From Macrostomum hystrix (Eukaryota; Platyhelminthes; Macrostomidae), in the NCBI GenBank assembly GCA_950097015.1, contig CATNEN010000038.1, forward strand, positions 9,744,001-9,808,000: 64,000 nucleotides of DNA, written 5' to 3'. Positions within the stretch are counted from its first letter, which is position 1, and each line of letters begins with the position of its first letter. Shown one piece after another: positions 47,100-59,659 of the stretch. A program made the translations under genes and the position numbers. The notes beneath the pieces were generated by a model, which saw nothing but the letters and a program-made list of their open reading frames with translations, did no database searches and was not told the DNA's origin.

Positions 47100-47560
47100 G
47101 TTACATATAAGTTAATTATTATAATAATTATTATAATTATTATAAATTATAAATTATTAAAATATTATAATATTTTATTATAATAATTTTATAAATTTAT
47201 AAATTTTATTAATTTTTATATTTATATTTATTATATATATAATTATAATTTTTTTTCGGACAATATAATTATATAATTATATAATAAATATAAATATAAA
47301 TAATAAATAAAATTTATAAATTTATATAAAATTATTATAATAAAATAATTATAAACTTATTATTAAAAAAATTCATAAATATAAAAAAATTATAAAAACT
47401 TATTATTAAATAATAAATAAAATAAAATAATAAAAAAATATAAATAATAAACATAAATTATATAAATATATCATTATATATATAATTATTTAATTATATA
47501 ATATAATTATATATATATAATTATATATATATATATAATTGTGAGACGGCACAATTACAT
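47100..47560. repeat. Very AT-rich region with a long palindrome
   Basis: Almost pure A/T. At 47165-47350 two arms of about 85 bp are inverted copies of each other around a loop TTTTTTTTCGGAC. The arms keep the same order of TTTATAAATTTATAAATTTT and TTTATATTTATATTTATTAT blocks. Confidence 0.75.
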
Positions 47561-48084
47561 GAAATATACATATATATTTCAGATGTTGAATTCCTGAATT
47601 GATTCATGAGTAGTCGGATATTTTTTTAAAAATAAATATTTGACCAGCAAAAGCAAGCTGCATGGCTTTGTAGGATATTTTAAAGAAAGCAAACTTTTTG
47701 TTTTAAATAACTGTTTATTTATTTGATGACGAAAAGGTGTTAGTCTATTTTTAATTTAATTAAGATAGCTAATATAATCTAAACAACACATCTGAATATT
47801 GTTTTTTTGTATTTTGAATATCTATTAGGTTTGTGCTAAAACTGAAAACATGGTGTAAATCTTTTTGTGCATACGACACGACGAGTTACAAATATTTCGA
47901 TTGCCTTGACTAAAAAATAATAGATACAGCTTGAGGTAACTAAATTTGTGTCCACTAATTGCTGCGATTCACTCCATGACAATTCACAACGCTTTTACAC
48001 TATATGTACATGATTGCATCCAAATAATATTGTATCTGTCTCACATTTGTCTCAGAAAGTTGAAACTGCATAGCCTGATGAGGC

Positions 48085-48625
48085 AGTCGGGCTTCTCCGA
48101 CATCCCCATAGTCAGTGTGGCTTCTCCCACATCCCCAAAGTCAGTGAGGCTTCTCCCACATCCCCAAAGTCAGTGTGGCTGCTCCCACATCCCCAAAGTC
48201 AGTGTGGCTGCTCCCACATCCCCATAGTCAGTGAGGCTGCTCCCACATCCCCAAAGTCAGTGTGGCTGCTCCCACATCCCCATAGTCAGTGAGGCTGCTC
48301 CCACATCCCCATAGTCAGTGTGGCTGCTCCCACATCCCCATAGTCAGTGTGGCTGCTCCCACATCCCCATAGTCAGTGAGGCTTCTCCCACATCCCCATA
48401 GTCAGTGTGGCTGCTCCCACATCCCCATAGTCAGTGTGGCTGCTCCCACATCCCCATAGTCAGTGAGGCTTCTCCCACATCCCCATAGTCAGTGTGGCTG
48501 CTCCCACATCCCCATAGTCAGTGTGGCTGCTCCCACAACCCCAAAGTCAGTGAGGCTGCTCCCACTCCCTAAAGTCAGTGTGGCTGCTCCCACATCCCCA
48601 TAGTCAGTGTGGCTGCTCCCTCATG
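48085..48625. repeat. Minisatellite, 29-bp period
   Basis: About 18 units with core GTGGCTGCTCCCACATCCCC. It abuts the last ERG exon; the stop codon proposed for that exon falls within the first unit. Confidence 0.95.
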
Positions 48626-51600
48626 TCTTCACCGTAAACATCGCCGTTGTCCGCAAAGTCGGTAGCTCCGCCAACGTGACACCCCTCATGGAGGTGGCGG
48701 TCGTCATCTTCAGACAGATCTTCGGCCTGGTCGGCAGAGGCGCCGGAATTGCCACCGAGTGTCAACTCGCCGCGGGCGGCCTTCGCCTGCAGGATGCGCA
48801 GAATCGTCATCATGTCGGTCTCCAGCTTGGCCTCCAGCAGCGTCAGGTGGCTCTCCAGCTGCTGAACTCGGCCAGTCAGGGCGTCTAGGCAGCCCGCTGA
48901 GCAGCAGGTTCCACCAGGTGCAACGGCGCCGCAGCCTGAGACCACCGTGGCCTGCAAATTCAATTGGCCATTGGGTAAAATGGGGAAAATCATCCCCTAA
49001 TTTAGCTGACGTCAAAGATGCATTATAAAGCTGAAGTTACATAGCCAGACGAATTCACCTGCGTCTCCTGGCTGACCAAGCTGCCTGAACGACCCTCTGT
49101 GGCGAAGTGGTGCTGTGGTCGAGCTGCTCCGAAGCCGCTGCCACCGTTGACGTCGATAGGTGCTCCACCGTTGAGGCCCAAGCCGCTTGGCCCTGCTTCG
49201 CTGCCATTGCTCTGCGTTGGCTGGTAATTCACCTTCGAGTGGTGTAATCGCTCGCTAAATTAGCTTGGATTCGAGGTTGTAGCTAAGGAGAATTACACTG
49301 ATTGGCTCACCTGTCCGAACACCTGCTGCAAGGTGGTAACAGCCCGCTGGGCGAAGCCGCCCGAGTTTTGCGCGTCGCTGAAGTCGAAGTTGGCCGGGGT
49401 GACGTCGCGACCGGCTTTATCTGGCGAGAATTCTAAAATGCCGGCGCCCGAGGCCGCGGCAGTGGCGGTTGCGGCGGCAGCGGCTGCGGCGGTGGCGGCC
49501 AGTGACGCTGACTGGTCCAGATCCACCCAGCTGCGTTGTCGAGACCCGCCACCGCCGCCACCACCACCGATGCCTCCTCCAGTGACGCCATGGTGCTGCT
49601 GACCAGGAGTAGCCGGTGGCACGCCGAGTCGGTTGCCATGGAGACGAGAGAACGCCGACAGGAATCTTCCGCCAACCACGGGGGACTGGTGATTCGACTT
49701 GCGAGACGAGCTGCGCGACGAGCCGTGATCGACGTGGTGCGGCTGGCCCGCGTGAGAGCCATGATGCCCGGCCGAGTGGTCCATGGAGTGGTCTGCGTGA
49801 AACAGACGATAGGAGAGCTGTTGGATCAAAAACCATGTGGGATTTAAACGGGAAGACAGTAGGATCTACAGGATGCATTTAGTGTGTCCATGGACTGGTG
49901 GAGCAAAGTGAACTGAAGCCCGCCGAATATTGTGTATTGCTCAAGCATATAGTATTTTTTATTTGGACTATGATTCGAACTTCAGACCTGTCTGACTGTC
50001 CGGAGTCCAATTACGAGCTTAGCTCCATGCTACAAATAAAAAAATTCTCCAGAATATTTGGTAAACATGCGCAGGATATCTGCTGATAATATAAAGTTGA
50101 AACTGTTGCCTAGCCTGGAGGGGTTGTGTAGCCTAATGGTTAGAGCGTCGGACTGACGACTTGAAGGTCGGTGGTTCGATTCCCGACTCCTGGTAAAAAT
50201 TGTGTATTTTAGCAAATGGATAAAAGTGAACATTAGGATGTAAATTCAGACCTCTAGAGATCATGGGTACGTTGAATGACAGCTCCTCGTCTCTCAGGTC
50301 GAAGGTGATCTCCAGATTCTTGACAAAGAACTCGGAGAAGCCGGGGTACATCTCCAGGGTCTCCATGAGGTCCTCGCGCTGTATCTTGTGCAGATCACAG
50401 TAGGTCAGGGCGCGCACGTTGCACTTGGACTTGCCGACGGTCTCGTGGATGCACGGAATCTCGCCGAAAGTGTCGTCCTTTCCTAGGATGGCGAGCACCG
50501 TGTCCTCCTTTAGGATCTCGATGCTACCCCTGTGTGCGGGATTTGGAATGCGCTTTGTAGCTAGTAAAAAAACGCGGCATAAAATGCCGATGTACCTGAG
50601 CTCGATTCCGCGGCAAGTCCGATTGTCAATTAATTTGGGGCGAAGCTTCGGAGAGAAGGCTTGTCGTCTTTCACAAAATGGGGGATTGTCGTGAAAGCTA
50701 CGACCGCGAGGGCCAACCTCCAAGGATCGTGTACACTGTGTGACGATGAGAAAGCCAGGGCAGATGTACACACCCCTGTGTGAGCCTGAGTACGTACCCA
50801 CTTGCGTGTGTTTGCTTTTGGTTCAGCAGAATGGGCAGAATTTCCTCGTCGCTGCTGATGCCGCGTCAATGCCGACAGCCCCTCAGAAAATGCAGAACAA
50901 GCTGGCAAAAATTTTCCGCTCAATCCGATGAAACAACTTCCAGAATCACAAAACATCGGCATCGTCGAGATATTCAACGATTCTCGTCCGGGGTGTCTGG
51001 TGACAAAAACCACCAATTGCCACATTTTTCTGCTCACAAAATTTCATCATGTAGTCATGTCGGCTATTATGGATTCGCCATAGAGTTTAATACAAAGCAA
51101 ATTGGACGGCTTTGAAAACTTAATTAATTGAAAAAGGCCAAAAAATTTAGGTTTGTGGTTTGGGAGCTATCGTGAAGTAGGGAGTTGGTATTTGAAATAC
51201 CCCCGTTATCTTTCCCAGGGATAAAAATAGCCAAGTCTTTCCTACTGTTAACAGGAAACAGTAGGTTGTACTGTTTTTTAGAAACCTGTACAAACTAATC
51301 TATTGATGGTCAGAGAGCCTTGCCGGAAGTCGAGACTGAAGATCACACAGATTGATTTTAACAAACTCACCTGGCCACAAAGTACAGCGCACTCAGAATG
51401 TCACCCCTGTGCACCAGGATGTCACCGGGTGGCACATGCGTGGACTTGAACTTCATGGACAGGGTGCGCAAGCAGCCAGGACTGGCCTCCTTGAAGGCCG
51501 GGCAGTTGCGCAGAAGATTTCTGTTGAGGTGCAGGCAGATGTCGGCCTGCAGGCACTCGGGGAAGCCCTTTAGGACGAGGTTCATGTCGATGCCGTTGGT

Positions 51601-54600
51601 GTAGGACCAGGCGTGCTGGAAGTACTCTTCGAGGCGCTGCCGCAGCGGGTTGGGGATCTGGTGGAAGCGGATGAACTCTCGCACCCGCAGCATCTGGGTG
51701 TGGTAGCGGGCCGTGCCGCTGTACAACCGCTGGATGATCGCCGAGACGTTGCCGAAGATGCTGGCGTACATCAGGCTGCCGATGAGCATCACGCAGATGC
51801 TGAACACCTTCTCCATGTTGGTGGTTGGAGCCACGTTGCCGAAGCCGACGGAGGTCAGGCTGGAGAAGGTGAAGTACAGAGCCGTGATGTACTTCGACTT
51901 GATGGATGGCCCCGAGCTGCTGTCGTTGAGCCTGTAGTGCTGCTGAGTCTGCGAACCAGTTCGAATAAAATCAGGGGCGTAATGAAACCCTGATTGAGAT
52001 GCCATCACGAGAAACCTATCTGTGAAGCCTCAGTCACTCCAACTTGAAGCCTCAGTCACTCCAACTTGAAGCCTCAGTCACTCCAACTTGAAGCCTCAGT
52101 CACTCCAACTTGAAGCCTCAGTCACTCCAACTTGAAGCCTCAGTCACTCCAACTTGAAGCCTCAGTCACTCCAACTTGAAGCCACAGTCACTACAACCTG
52201 AAGCTTCAGTCACTCCAACTTGAAGCCTCAGTCACTCCAACTTGGAGCCTCAGTCACTCCAACTTGAGGCTTCAGTCACTCCAACTTGAAGCTTCAGTCA
52301 CTCCAACTTGAAGCCTCAGTCACTCCAACTTGGAGCCTCAGTCACTCCAACTTGAAGCCTCAGTCACTCCAACCTGAAGCTTCAGTCACTCCAACTTGAA
52401 GCCTCAGTCACTCCAACTTGGAGCCTCAGTCACTCCAACTTGAAGCCACAGTCACTCCAACCTGAAGCTTCAGTCACTCCAACCTGAAGCTTCAGTCACT
52501 CCAACTTGAAGCTTCAGTCACTCCAACTTGAAGCCTCAGTCACTCCAACTTGAAGCCTCAGTCACTCCAACTTGAAGCCTCAGTCACTCCAACTTGAAGC
52601 CACAGTCACTACAACCTGAAGCTTCAGTCACTCCAACTTGAAGCCTCAGTCACTCCAACTTGGAGCCTCAGTCACTCCAACTTGAGGCTTCAGTCACTCC
52701 AACTTGAAGCTTCAGTCACTCCAACTTGAAGCCTCAGTCACTCCAACTTGGAGCCTCAGTCACTCCAACTTGAAGCCTCAGTCACTCCAACCTGAAGCTT
52801 CAGTCACTCCAACTTGAAGCCTCAGTCACTCCAACTTGGAGCCTCAGTCACTCCAACTTGAGGCTTCAGTCACTCCAACTTGAAGCTTCAGTCACTCCAA
52901 CTTGAAGCCTCAGTCACTCCAACTTGGAGCCTCAGTCACTCCAACTTGAAGCCTCAGTCACTCCAACCTGAAGCTTCAGTCACTCCAACTTGAAGCCTCA
53001 GTCACTCCAACTTGGAGCCTCAGTCACTCCAACTTGAAGCCACAGTCACTCCAACCTGAAGCTTCAGTCACTCCAACCTGAAGCTTCAGTCACTCCAACT
53101 TGAAGCTTCAGTCACTCCAACTTGAAGCCTCAGTCACTCCAACTTGAAGCCTCAGTCACTCCAACTTGAAGCCTCAGTCACTCCAACTTGGAGCCTCAGT
53201 CACTCCAACCTGAAGCTTCAGTCACTCCAACTTGAAGCCTCAGTCACTCCAACTTGGAGCCTCAGTCACTCCAACCTGAAGCTTCAGTCACTCCAACTTG
53301 AAGCTTCAGTCACTCCAACTTGAAGCCTTAGTCACTCCAACCTGAAGCTTCAGTCACTCCAACCTGAAGCATCGGCCTCCATATCCGTGAAGCCAACCTT
53401 CTCTCACCTGATCAGCGAGCTGGTCCAGCCAGCCAATGCGCTGAGGCAGGGCCGGCCGCTCCAGGTTGCCGATAGCATACCAAACGCAGGCCAGCCAGTG
53501 GGCGATGAGTGCGAAGGTGGCCATGAGCACCATGAGCACAGCAGCGCCGTACTCCGAGTACTTGCCCAGCTTGCGAGCCACCCGCACAAGACGAAGCAGG
53601 CGGGCGGTTTTCAGCAGGCCAATCAGAGTGGTTGGCTGCGGGAGAATGGGATTCAGGTGACTGGAATGGAGGACAAAAGAGAGCGGAGAACTCAAATCAG
53701 GCCAGGTGAAGTCAGACCTCGTCAGTCTCCGAGCCCCAGAGCAGCAGATCGAAGGGGATGGCCGACACCACGTCGATGAGGAACCAGCCTTTAAAGTAGT
53801 GCACCGCAATGCGACCCGGGTGTGTCACCACTTCGTCATTTTTATTCACGTAGGTTGTGCGAAAATTAATGATTATGTCAATAATAAACATGATGTCAAT
53901 GATGATGTCGATGCCTGTGACGGGGTCGATGTTAAATTGGTACTGCTGCCTCTGGAAGAGAGATTGGTTGGCAGGTAAGTGCCAGAATTATTTTAAAATT
54001 GAAAAAATGGCAAGCTTACCTTAATCTTCCGCAACCTCTATACCCACGCCACTCATCCACATCCCCCCTACTCCTCCAAAACCACCCCACTCCTCCACAA
54101 CTACCCACACGTTTCTACACACTCACCCCACTCCTTTAAGTCCACCCCATTTCCTACACACCCACCCCACTCCTTCACGTCCACCCACTCCTACACACCC
54201 ACCCCACTCCTACACACCCACCCCACTCCTACACACCCACCCACTCCTACACACCCACCCACTCCTACACACCCACCCAACTCCTACACACCCACCCCAC
54301 TCCTAAACACACCCCTCTCCTAAACACTCACCCCACTCCTTCACACCCACCCCATTTCCCACGCACCCAGCCCACTCCTTCACGTCCACTCCACTCCTTG
54401 ACACCCACCCCACTCCTACACACCCGCCCCACTCCTAAACACACCCCACTCCTAAACACTCACCCCACTCCTTCACGTCCACCCCATTTCCCACACACCC
54501 AACCCACTCCTTCACGTCCACTCCACTCCTAGACACCCACGCCACTCCTACACACCCACCTCACTTCTAAACACCCACCCCACTTCTATCGCCCACTCCA

Positions 54601-57034
54601 CTCCTAGACACCCACCCACTCCTACACACCCACCCCACTCTGAAACACTAACCCCACTGCTAAACACTCACCCCACTCCTTTACGTCCACCCCATTTCCC
54701 ACACACCCACCCCACTCCTACAAACCCACCCCACTCCTAAACACTCACCGCACTCCTAGACACTCACCCCACTCCTACACACCCACCCCACTCCTACACA
54801 CCCACCCCACTCCTACACACCCACCCCACTCCTACACACCCACCACACAACAGCCAGGAGAAATAATCTTACAGATTTTCTCATCTGGTTGTTGTCCAGC
54901 AGGAAGGCGGCCACGTAGGGCGTACAGATTGAGGTGTAGATGACCAGCACGAGGATGAACCAATCCCAGGCGGACTTGAACGGCGAATAGTGAAGGATGA
55001 TGCAGCGGTGACCCTCCGGTGACTGCATCTTGCTCTCCGGTGGCAGCTCAGTTCCAAATGTCAGCATCTGCGGTGGAAGCGGTCACATGCTACTGTTAGT
55101 AGATGCCTCATCATTAACGAATATGTCCGTCTTTAGTAACGACATTGCAGGACAGATTTGTCTGGCTTAACTCAAGGGTCAAACAACAGTGACGAAACTA
55201 ATCCGATTAAGAGGCCGGTGTACTAATTTCGACTTCTTTAATTTTAGTTTCGACCTCAACAATCTATAATGATACTAGGAAAGGTAAACAAACAAAGCCG
55301 GAATAAATCTAGTAAACAAACAAAAAAAGATACGAAATAATCACTGTTAAGGAATTAAAATAAATTACGTTTACAATTGATTAGCATTCAAGGAAAAAGT
55401 ATTAATAAGGTTAGTTTTTGGTTGGATTTAAATAAACTTTAATAGCTTACATCTCTCAGTAGTAGTATTAGTAGTGTTAACGGAAATGTAAATACAAGTT
55501 TTTGTAAATGAAAGCCACTCAAATGATTCTATATTGACAAGCTTTAATGCTTTTATTCAAATTTATTCAGATGCCTAAAAACAGAATGGAAAACATATAA
55601 AAAAGCAATAAGCTCCGGTTAGACTCAATTTAAGCATTTGAAATCGTGGGAATTTAACAAATCAAAACAACGGACAATGATCTGCGGGCACATCAGCGGC
55701 CCGTTTTGGCACGCACATCCATCGTGTTGTCGTACTGAAATGACGGTCAAAGTTATGATTGATCGAAACTGTCTAAATTGTGACATCCACACTGTTTAAA
55801 GAACTGCAAGCAACAGAAACGGAAAGCAGAACCTTTCACGGAAAACAGAACCTTTCACAGAAAACAGCTTTCACGGAAAACAGAACCTTTCACGGAAAAC
55901 AGAACCTTTCACGGAAAGCAGAACCTTTCACGGAAAACAGAACCTTTCACGGAAAACAGAACTTTTCACGGAAAACAGAACCTTTCACGGAAAACAGAAC
56001 CTTTCACAGAAAACAGAACCTTTCACAGAAAACAGAACCTTTCACGGAAAGCAGAACCTTTCACAGAAAACAGAACCTTTCACGGAAAACAGAACCTTTC
56101 ACGGAAAACAGAACCTTTCACGGAAAGCAGAACCTTCCACGGAAAACAGAACCTTTCACGGAAAACAGAACCTTTCACGGAAAACAGAACCCTTTATGGA
56201 AAACAGAATCTTTCACGGGCAACAAGAACTATTCACTTGAAACAAGAACCCTTCACAGATAACAAGAACACTTCATAGAAAACAAGAACCCTTCATAGAA
56301 AACAAGAACCCTTCATAGAAAACAAGAACCCTTCATAGAAAACAAGAACCCTTCATAGAAAACAAGAACCCTTCATAGAAAACAAGCACCCTTCACAGAA
56401 AACAAGAGCCCTTCACGGTAAACAAAGCCATTCCCTTTCTCGGAATTGTTTGGCTTCCTAAAGGCCAGCAGCCACTGGGCTGTCTATGGTCTCACCTGGG
56501 TCAGCTTCTCGGTGACGTTCTGTCGCATGGAAGCCACCATCGGTGAGAAACAGACGCTGTGCTGCCGACCCGCCTGCTCCGAGGAGCTCGATGCCTGCGG
56601 CCGTTGCATCAGCCGGTGCGGCTGACTGTAGGCCGAGCCGCCGGTGTCCCAGTCGTCCGGGATGCGATGATCCTCGGAGTCCCGATGGCGCCGAACTAAA
56701 ATTATCGGTGAAAGCTTCATCTGACACAGAATCTTGGGATCTGGGGTTTTTAACAACCATAAGATCCTCACGCATCTCAGCTGCCTGACCATCGCCGCCA
56801 ATGTTGACGCCCTCGAAGCTGGGACTCAACGACAGAAGGCTGTCGCCGCGTGGCAGGTCCAGGCCGCTGGCCTTTCGCTCCCGCAGCCCTGCGCCGGAGC
56901 CGAACGGGTCGGCGTCCTCAGCGCTGAACGAATCATCGTTCTTGATCTTCAGGCCGACTAAAGCGGCTCGAAGGATTCCGCGGAGACTGTCCTTCAGGCC
57001 GAGACTGTCTGGAGGCATATTGTTTAGAAAGATT
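48604..57034 (-). CDS. KCNH: ERG-type (KCNH) voltage-gated potassium channel, ten exons, 5' incomplete
   Basis: Plasma-membrane K+ channel of the ether-a-go-go-related subfamily (relatives: human KCNH2/6/7, fly seizure, worm unc-103). Minus-strand exons: 57034-56772, 56695-56496, 55067-54873, 53951-53718, 53635-53408, 51948-51371, 50529-50252, 49792-49311, 49220-49059, 48951-48604; phases agree at every junction, about 989 residues. Order: N-terminal linker ending NVTEKLTQ; S1 ([20 protein letters not shown]); S2-S3 ([18 protein letters not shown]); S4 with spaced Arg/Lys ([17 protein letters not shown]); S5 ([17 protein letters not shown]); pore [11 protein letters not shown]6; C-linker; cyclic-nucleotide-binding homology domain ([24 protein letters not shown]). 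It ends with a His/Gly/Ala-rich tail and a C-terminal coiled coil ([20 protein letters not shown]). The PAS domain exons are missing and must lie beyond 64000. Donors at 53718 and 50252 are weak (GTCTGA). Confidence 0.93.
50125..50225 (+). mobile_element. SINE-B head fragment in an ERG intron
   Basis: TAATGGTTAGAGCGTCGGACT, then GGTGGTTCGATTCCCGACTCC. Only the tRNA-like head and a few bases of body remain; intron 50253... to 49793 otherwise has no repeat array. It is not a tRNA gene: no CCA-matching acceptor stem was seen. Confidence 0.65.
50545..50905 (+). mobile_element. SINE-A copy in an ERG intron
   Basis: B box CCTGAGCTCGATTCCGCGG, central GGAGAGAAGGCTTGTCG, then AGGGCAGATGTACACACC and a 3' end near GCCGACAGCCCCTCAGAAAATGCAG. 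The A box is decayed. Confidence 0.7.
50905..51215. repeat. Degenerate interspersed repeat, second copy
   Basis: Matches blocks of 16815-18075, without the SINE-C insertion (GGGAGCTATCGTGAAGTAGG continues into GGTATTTGAAATACCCC). Lies in the ERG intron 50530-51370. Confidence 0.5.
52018..53375. repeat. Minisatellite, 22-bp period, about 62 units
   Basis: Core GAAGCCTCAGTCACTCCAAC with a few variants (GAAGCTTCAG, GGAGCCTCAG, GAGGCTTCAG, GAAGCCACAG) that recur in the same order, for example 52190-52450, 52610-52830 and 52850-53050, giving higher-order blocks. It fills the ERG intron 51949-53407. Confidence 0.96.
54040..54850. repeat. Minisatellite, about 18-19-bp period, irregular
   Basis: About 43 units of the CCACTCCTACACACCCACC type, with indels. 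It fills the ERG intron 53952-54872 and starts within about 25 bp of the donor. Confidence 0.92.
55090..55790. other. AT-rich part of ERG intron
   Basis: Non-repetitive intron sequence between exon 55067-54873 and the 19-bp array; nothing else seen. Confidence 0.5.
55795..56430. repeat. Minisatellite, 19-bp period
   Basis: About 33 units, core CCTTTCACGGAAAACAGAA, shifting after 56200 to a CCTTCATAGAAAACAAGAA subtype. In the ERG intron 55068-56495. Confidence 0.94.
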
Positions 57035-57119
57035 CTGTAAAAATCAATAGTAACAATAGTCTGCAATTATCACCACACTAAGCCGCCGATTTATCATATC
57101 AATCTATGATAATCCGATC

Positions 57120-58590
57120 GGTAACAATTATCCCCTCACCTACAATAATCTCCTCAGCTAAAATAATCCCCTCACCTGCAATAATCCCCTCACCTACAAT
57201 AATCCCCTCACCTGCAATAATCCCCTCACCTACAATAATCCCCAAGCCTACAACAATCCCCAAACCTACAATAATCCCCTCACCTACAATAATCCCCAAG
57301 CCTACAACAATCCCCAAACCTACCAGAATCCTCAAACCTACAATAATCCCCAAACCTACAATAATCCCCAAACCTATAATAATCCCCAAGCCTACAACAA
57401 TCCCCAAACCTACCAGAATCCTCAAACCTACAATAATCCCCTCACCTACAATAATCCCCTCATCTTCAATAATCCCCTCGCCTACAATAATCCCCTCATC
57501 TTCAATAATCCCCTCACCTACAATAATCTCCTCACCTAAAATAATCTCCTCACCTACAATAATCCCCTCATCTTCAATAATCCCCTCGCCTACAATAATC
57601 CCCTCATCTTCAATAATCCCCTCGCCTACAATAATCCCCTCATCTTCAATAATCCCCTCGCCTACAATAATCCCCTCATCTTCAATAATCCCCTCACCTA
57701 CAATAATCTCCTCACCTACAATAATCCCCTCACCTACAATAATCCCCAAACCTACAATAATCCCCAAGCCTACAATAATCCCCTCACCTACAATAATCCA
57801 CTCACCTACAATAATCCCTCACCTACAATAATCCCCTCATCTTCAATAATCCCCTCACCTACAATAATCTCCTCACCTACAATAATCCCCTCACCTACAA
57901 TAATCCCCAAACCTACAATAATCCCCAAGCCTACAATAATCCCCTCACCTACAATAATCCACTCACCTACAATAATCCCTCACCTACAATAATCCCCAAA
58001 CCTACAATAATCCCCAAGCCTACAACAATCCCCAAACCTACCAGAATCCTCAAACCTACAATAATCCCCTCACCTACAATAATCCCCTCATCTTCAATAA
58101 TCCCCTCGCCTACAATAATCCCCTCATCTTCAATAATCCCCTCACCTACAATAATCTCCTCACCTACAATAATCCCCTCACCTACAATAATCCCCAAACC
58201 TACAATAATCCCCAAGCCTACAATAATCCCCTCACCTACAATAATCCACTCACCTACAATAATCCCTCACCTACAATAATCCCCAAACCTACAATAATCC
58301 CCAAGCCTACAACAATCCCCAAACCTACCAGAATCCTCAAATCTACAATAATCCCCTCACCTACAATAATCCCCTCACCTACAATAATCTCCTCACCTAC
58401 AATAATCCCCTCACCTACAATAATCCCCTCACCTACAATAATCCCCTCACCTACAATAATCCCCTCACCTACAATAATCCCCTCACCTACAATAATCCCC
58501 TCACCTACAATAATCCCCTCACCTACAATAATCCCCAAACCTACAATAATCCCCAAGCCTACAATAATCCCCTCACCTACAATAATCCAA
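57120..58590. repeat. Minisatellite, 18-bp period
   Basis: About 81 units with core ACAATAATCCCCTCACCT and the variants CCCCAAACCT, CCCCAAGCCT and CCCCTCATCTTC. A block of about 280-290 bp recurs near 57735, 57880 and 58160, a higher-order structure. Lies 5' of the first ERG exon in the window. Confidence 0.95.
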
Positions 58591-58594
58591 GACA

Positions 58595-59650
58595 TCTAAG
58601 ACAGGGGAGAGATGAGACAGGGGAGAGATGAGACAGGGCAGAGATGAGACAGGGCAGAGATGAGACAGGGCAGAGATGAGACAGGGGAGAGATGAGACAG
58701 GGCAGAGATGAGACAGGGGAGAGATGAGACACGGGAGACATGAGACACGGGAGAGAGATGAGACACGGGAGAGATGGTCTAGATGAGACAGGAAGAGGTG
58801 AGACAGAGAAAGAGGTAAGACAGGGAAGAGATAAGACAAGAGAGGGATGACACAGGAGAGATATAAGACAGGGGAGAGATGAGACAGGGGAGAGATGAGA
58901 CAGGGGAGAGATGAGACAGGGGAGAGATGAGACAGGGGAGAGATGAGACACGGGAGAGATGAGACAGGGGAGAGATGAGACAGGGGAGAGATGAGACAGG
59001 GCAGAGATGAGACAGGGGAGAGATGAGACACGGGAGACATGAGACACGGGAGAGAGATGAGACACGGGAGAGATGGTCTAGATGAGACAGGAAGAGGTGA
59101 GACAGAGAAAGAGGTAAGACAGGGAAGAGATAAGACAAGAGAGGGATGACACAGGAGAGATATAAGACAGGGGAGAGATGAGACAGGGGAGAGATGAGAC
59201 AGGGGAGAGATGAGACAGGGGAGAGATGAGACAGGGGAGAGATGAGACAGGGCAGAGATGAGACAGGGGAGAGATGAGACAGGGGAGAGATGAGACAGGG
59301 CAGAGATGAGACAGGGGAGAGATGAGACAGGGGAGAGATGAGACAGGGCAGAGATGAGACAGGGGAGAGATGAGACAGGGGAGAGATGAGACAGGGGAGA
59401 GATGAGACAGGGCAGAGATGAGACAGGGGAGAGATGAGACAGGGCAGAGATGAGACAGGGGAGAGATGAGACAGGGCAGAGATGAGACAGGGGAGAGATG
59501 AGACAGGGGAGAGATGAGACAGGGCAGAGATGAGACAGGGGAGAGATGAGACGGGAGAGATGAGACAGGGGAGAGATGAGACAGGGGAGACATAAGACAC
59601 GGGAGACATGAGACACGGGAGAGAGATGAGACACGGGAGAGATAAGACAG
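58595..59650. repeat. Minisatellite, 16-bp period
   Basis: About 66 units, core GAGATGAGACAGGGGA. A diverged block starting ACACGGGAGACATGAG at 58729 recurs at 59028 (299 bp apart), and its first part again near 59597. Confidence 0.95.
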
Positions 59651-59659
59651 GAGTGAGAT

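Noticed and set aside
50128-50192. tRNA gene
   Set aside because: It has A- and B-box-like sequence but no acceptor stem pairing was seen, and the same head occurs in several SINE-B copies.
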